NCBI GenBank assembly: GCA_001311805.1 | Contig: BBCA01000059.1 | Coordinates: 1 to 16,837, forward strand | Direction of reading: 5' to 3' | Length of the DNA: 16,837 bases | Source: Lentibacillus juripiscarius JCM 12147 | GTDB lineage: Bacteria; Bacillota; Bacilli; Bacillales_D; Amphibacillaceae | Shown: piece after piece, positions 15,567 to 16,837 of the stretch | Layout of the letters: every line of letters begins with the position of its first letter | How positions within the stretch are numbered: the stretch's first letter is position 1 | Notes under the pieces: generated by a model | The model's input: only the letters and a program-made list of their open reading frames with translations | What the model was told of the DNA's origin: nothing | Database searches by the model: none | Position numbers and translations under genes: made by a program

Positions 15567-16256
15567 TTACAGTACACAGTTTTCCACACCGCACTGCTCA
15601 CAGGCAAGAAGTCGCTTTAAATAGGCCATATCTTTCAACAGAAAATATTTGTTTTTATTTTCGACAACGCCCTGGTCTTTCCATTTATTCACAATACGGC
15701 TGACAGTTTCCCGCGATACAGCTATGTGTTTACTAATATCCTGTATGACAAGAGGCTCCGTCATCCGGATACCATCAGGTGTAACGACCCCGTACATATT
15801 TGAATACCGTACAAAGAACGACGCTACGGCCCCCTCAGAGCCGAATGCAGTATAGTCACGGAGTTTAGCTTTACTAGCTTCCAGTGACTCAGCAAGCCAG
15901 TGCAAGAAATGGAGGCTCAGTCCGCCATTTTCAAACAGAAGCTTCTCTGCCATTTCTTGTTTAATAGCATACAGTTCACTATCCTCCATTGCTTTCGCTG
16001 TATGCGAATAATGACGTCCGCCGAACACCCCTATCTCACCAATTCCGTCATTTTCACCGCGTGTAAAAACAGTAAGATATCTGTCCGGCCCAATAGTTTT
16101 GAACACCCTGATTTTCCCACTTTCGACAAAATACAGATAATCGGCCGGCGCTCCTTCTTCAAAGATCGTATCCTGCTTCCGTAAAATCATTGGTTTGGAA
16201 TATGTCATAAGCAAATCACGTTCATTTTGTTGAAGCCGCTGTAAAATAGGTTCCAT
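15567..16256 (-). CDS. fnr: Fnr, oxygen-sensing Crp/Fnr-family regulator (Bacillus type)
   Basis: Fnr is a transcription activator for anaerobic metabolism such as nitrate respiration and fermentation. Its 229 residues contain a cyclic-nucleotide-binding-like N-domain (about 20-120), a dimerisation helix (about 120-140) and a winged helix-turn-helix (DISKHIAVSRETVSRIVNKW, about 173-192). The C-terminus has Cys219-x2-Cys222-x4-Cys227 (CEQCGVENC), the same spacing as the [4Fe-4S] ligands of B. subtilis Fnr (C227, C230, C235). The fourth ligand there is Asp141; the matching LRD motif is kept here as Asp134. This sets it apart from Crp and from E. coli-type Fnr, whose cluster is N-terminal. It is a single-gene transcript with a probable Fnr box in its own promoter, so it is likely autoregulated. 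The start has GGGG 12 bases upstream, a weak site. Confidence 0.9.
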   Translation of the reverse strand: MEPILQRLQQNERDLLMTYSKPMILRKQDTIFEEGAPADYLYFVESGKIRVFKTIGPDRYLTVFTRGENDGIGEIGVFGGRHYSHTAKAMEDSELYAIKQEMAEKLLFENGGLSLHFLHWLAESLEASKAKLRDYTAFGSEGAVASFFVRYSNMYGVVTPDGIRMTEPLVIQDISKHIAVSRETVSRIVNKWKDQGVVENKNKYFLLKDMAYLKRLLACEQCGVENCVL

Positions 16257-16290
16257 TTTTATTTACACGCCCCTTTAGTGACCTGTATCC

Positions 16291-16333
16291 ATTATACACT
16301 AAAATGAAACGTAATCTGTGAAATTTTATCACT
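16291..16333 (-). promoter_or_regulatory. fnr promoter with Fnr-box-like site near -41
   Basis: On the minus strand a perfect TATAAT (16296-16291) has no recognisable -35. At 16317-16333 there is TGTGA-N7-TCACT (read on the plus strand), close to the Fnr/Crp box TGTGA-N6-TCACA. Its centre is about 41 bp upstream of the predicted transcription start, the usual class II activator position. Confidence 0.6.
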
Positions 16334-16340
16334 AAAATTT

Positions 16341-16380
16341 GTGCAAAAAGGTGGATAAAAAGGACCGACTAGTTCGAGTA
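16341..16380. repeat. diverged end of the GTTCAAAAAG element
   Basis: GTGCAAAAAGGTGGATAAAA followed by AGGACCGA and, four bases later, TTCGAG matches the left end of the element at 187-230 with a few substitutions. No matching right end is found nearby, so it appears partial. It adjoins the Fnr-box-like site. Confidence 0.5.
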
Positions 16381-16500
16381 AGTAGCACACCTACTGTGGA
16401 GAAAGTATCAAATCATATATAGCACAGCATTATTTTAGGCTGTTTTCTAAAAAACTACTTTTGTGTCGTTTTAGAGAATGCCCCCCTGCTTAACAATATC

Positions 16501-16514
16501 TATAAACTGCGACA
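16501..16514. repeat. third copy of the TATAAACTGCGACA end
   Basis: This 14-bp sequence equals the terminal inverted repeat at 1987-2000 and 2145-2158. The bases that follow differ from those inside the 1987-2158 element, and no partner copy is seen before the window ends. Confidence 0.6.
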
Positions 16515-16712
16515 CAGGGGCAAGGGAGATTTCCGCTCCGGACAGTCGCTTTCACCCACAGGGCATAAGCGCGACATCTGCTCCGACGAACAAGATGTTC
16601 TAGGGTCAGCGTTGTCACAGTACGTGACGAATTTAGCCAACATCCTTTTCGCAGTGTCTTCTTTACCACAGGCACGGCTTCAGCCTCCTCGCGGGAAAGC
16701 GCCGCTGAAAAA

Positions 16713-16837
16713 GTCCGAGAGAAGGCTTCTCAAGGCCAAAAACCACCCAAAAGAGAGCCGAATAGTCCGAGAGAAGGCTTCTCAAGGTCAAAACCCACCC
16801 AAAACCGGGCCGTAATGTCCGTGAGAAGGCTTCTCAA
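16713..16837. repeat. 52-bp tandem repeat, at least 2.4 copies, cut by window end
   Basis: Units begin at 16713, 16765 and 16817, exactly 52 bp apart. Each starts GTCCGAGAGAAGGCTTCTC (GTCCGTGAG in the third), which contains GAGAAG-G-CTTCTC, a near-perfect palindrome. The remaining part of each unit is A/C-rich and also similar between copies. The array continues beyond the window. Confidence 0.85.

Larger units (their letters stand above)
16257..16837. other. repeat-rich gene-free right edge
   Basis: After the fnr promoter (16291-16333) I see no supportable gene. It holds a diverged end of the 187-359 element (16341-16380), a copy of the TATAAACTGCGACA end at 16501-16514, GC-richer non-coding DNA to about 16710, and a 52-bp tandem repeat to the window edge. 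A 67-codon plus-strand frame at 16612-16815 runs across the tandem repeat, whose period is not a multiple of three, so I do not call it a gene. Confidence 0.6.

Noticed and set aside
16612..16815. Plus-strand frame of 67 codons
   Set aside because: It crosses a tandem repeat with a period of 52, which would change frame in each unit, and has no ribosome site.
16713..16837. CRISPR-like array of palindromic repeats
   Set aside because: The parts between the palindromes are similar to each other rather than unique, and no cas gene is present. It is an ordinary 52-bp tandem repeat.

Overview
The window reads as a chromosomal segment of a low-GC Gram-positive bacterium of the family Bacillaceae. 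The evidence is a Bacillus-type Fnr with a C-terminal CX2CX4C cluster, the odhA-odhB pair, a queG / YhbB-like amidase / trmL neighbourhood that matches the B. subtilis yhbA-yhbB-cspR order, strong AAGGAGG-type ribosome sites and sigma-A promoters. The acidic proteins and a stand-alone glycine-betaine binding protein would suit a moderately halophilic genus (Virgibacillus / Lentibacillus / Oceanobacillus side), but the genus is inference only.

Layout, left to right. 1-367: a plus-strand terminator and a 173-bp dispersed element with inverted ends. 368-1384 (-): compatible-solute ABC transporter binding lipoprotein. 1385-2279: gene-free, with an orphan bidirectional terminator, a second inverted-repeat element (1987-2158) and the murG terminator. 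2280-3352 (-): a murG-family glycosyltransferase. 3550-4082 (+): remains of a MATE exporter with a large internal deletion. 4164-5354 (-): NupC/NupG-type nucleoside transporter. 5662-9786 (-): odhA-odhB, the E1 and E2 subunits of 2-oxoglutarate dehydrogenase, with a good promoter and a terminator. 10072-10173 (+): a tiny, complete transcription unit for a 33-residue lipoprotein precursor. 10228-15133 (-): a probable operon of ABC-class ATPase, queG, ogt, YhbB-like amidase and trmL, which combines tRNA modification, alkylation repair and a wall-hydrolase-like enzyme. 15284-15357 (-): tRNA-Gly(UCC) with its own promoter and terminator. 15567-16256 (-): fnr with a probable Fnr box at about -41. 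16257-16837: repeat-rich non-coding DNA ending in a 52-bp tandem repeat cut by the window edge.

The dominant oddity is that eight of the twelve protein-coding genes of normal size (opuAC-like, murG, MATE, odhB, odhA, amidase, queG, ABC ATPase) carry single-base frameshifts, all in or beside mononucleotide runs, while the amino-acid sequence on both sides stays well conserved. Adding or removing one base restores full family length in every case but the MATE gene. This looks like uncorrected homopolymer sequencing error rather than decay. The MATE gene is different: it has also lost about 275 codons from its middle.

I found no clear new defence or mobile system. The best candidates for something undescribed are the 33-residue lipoprotein gene, the 173-bp repeat family (including a 28-bp copy made only of its two ends), and the non-coding repeats at the right edge.
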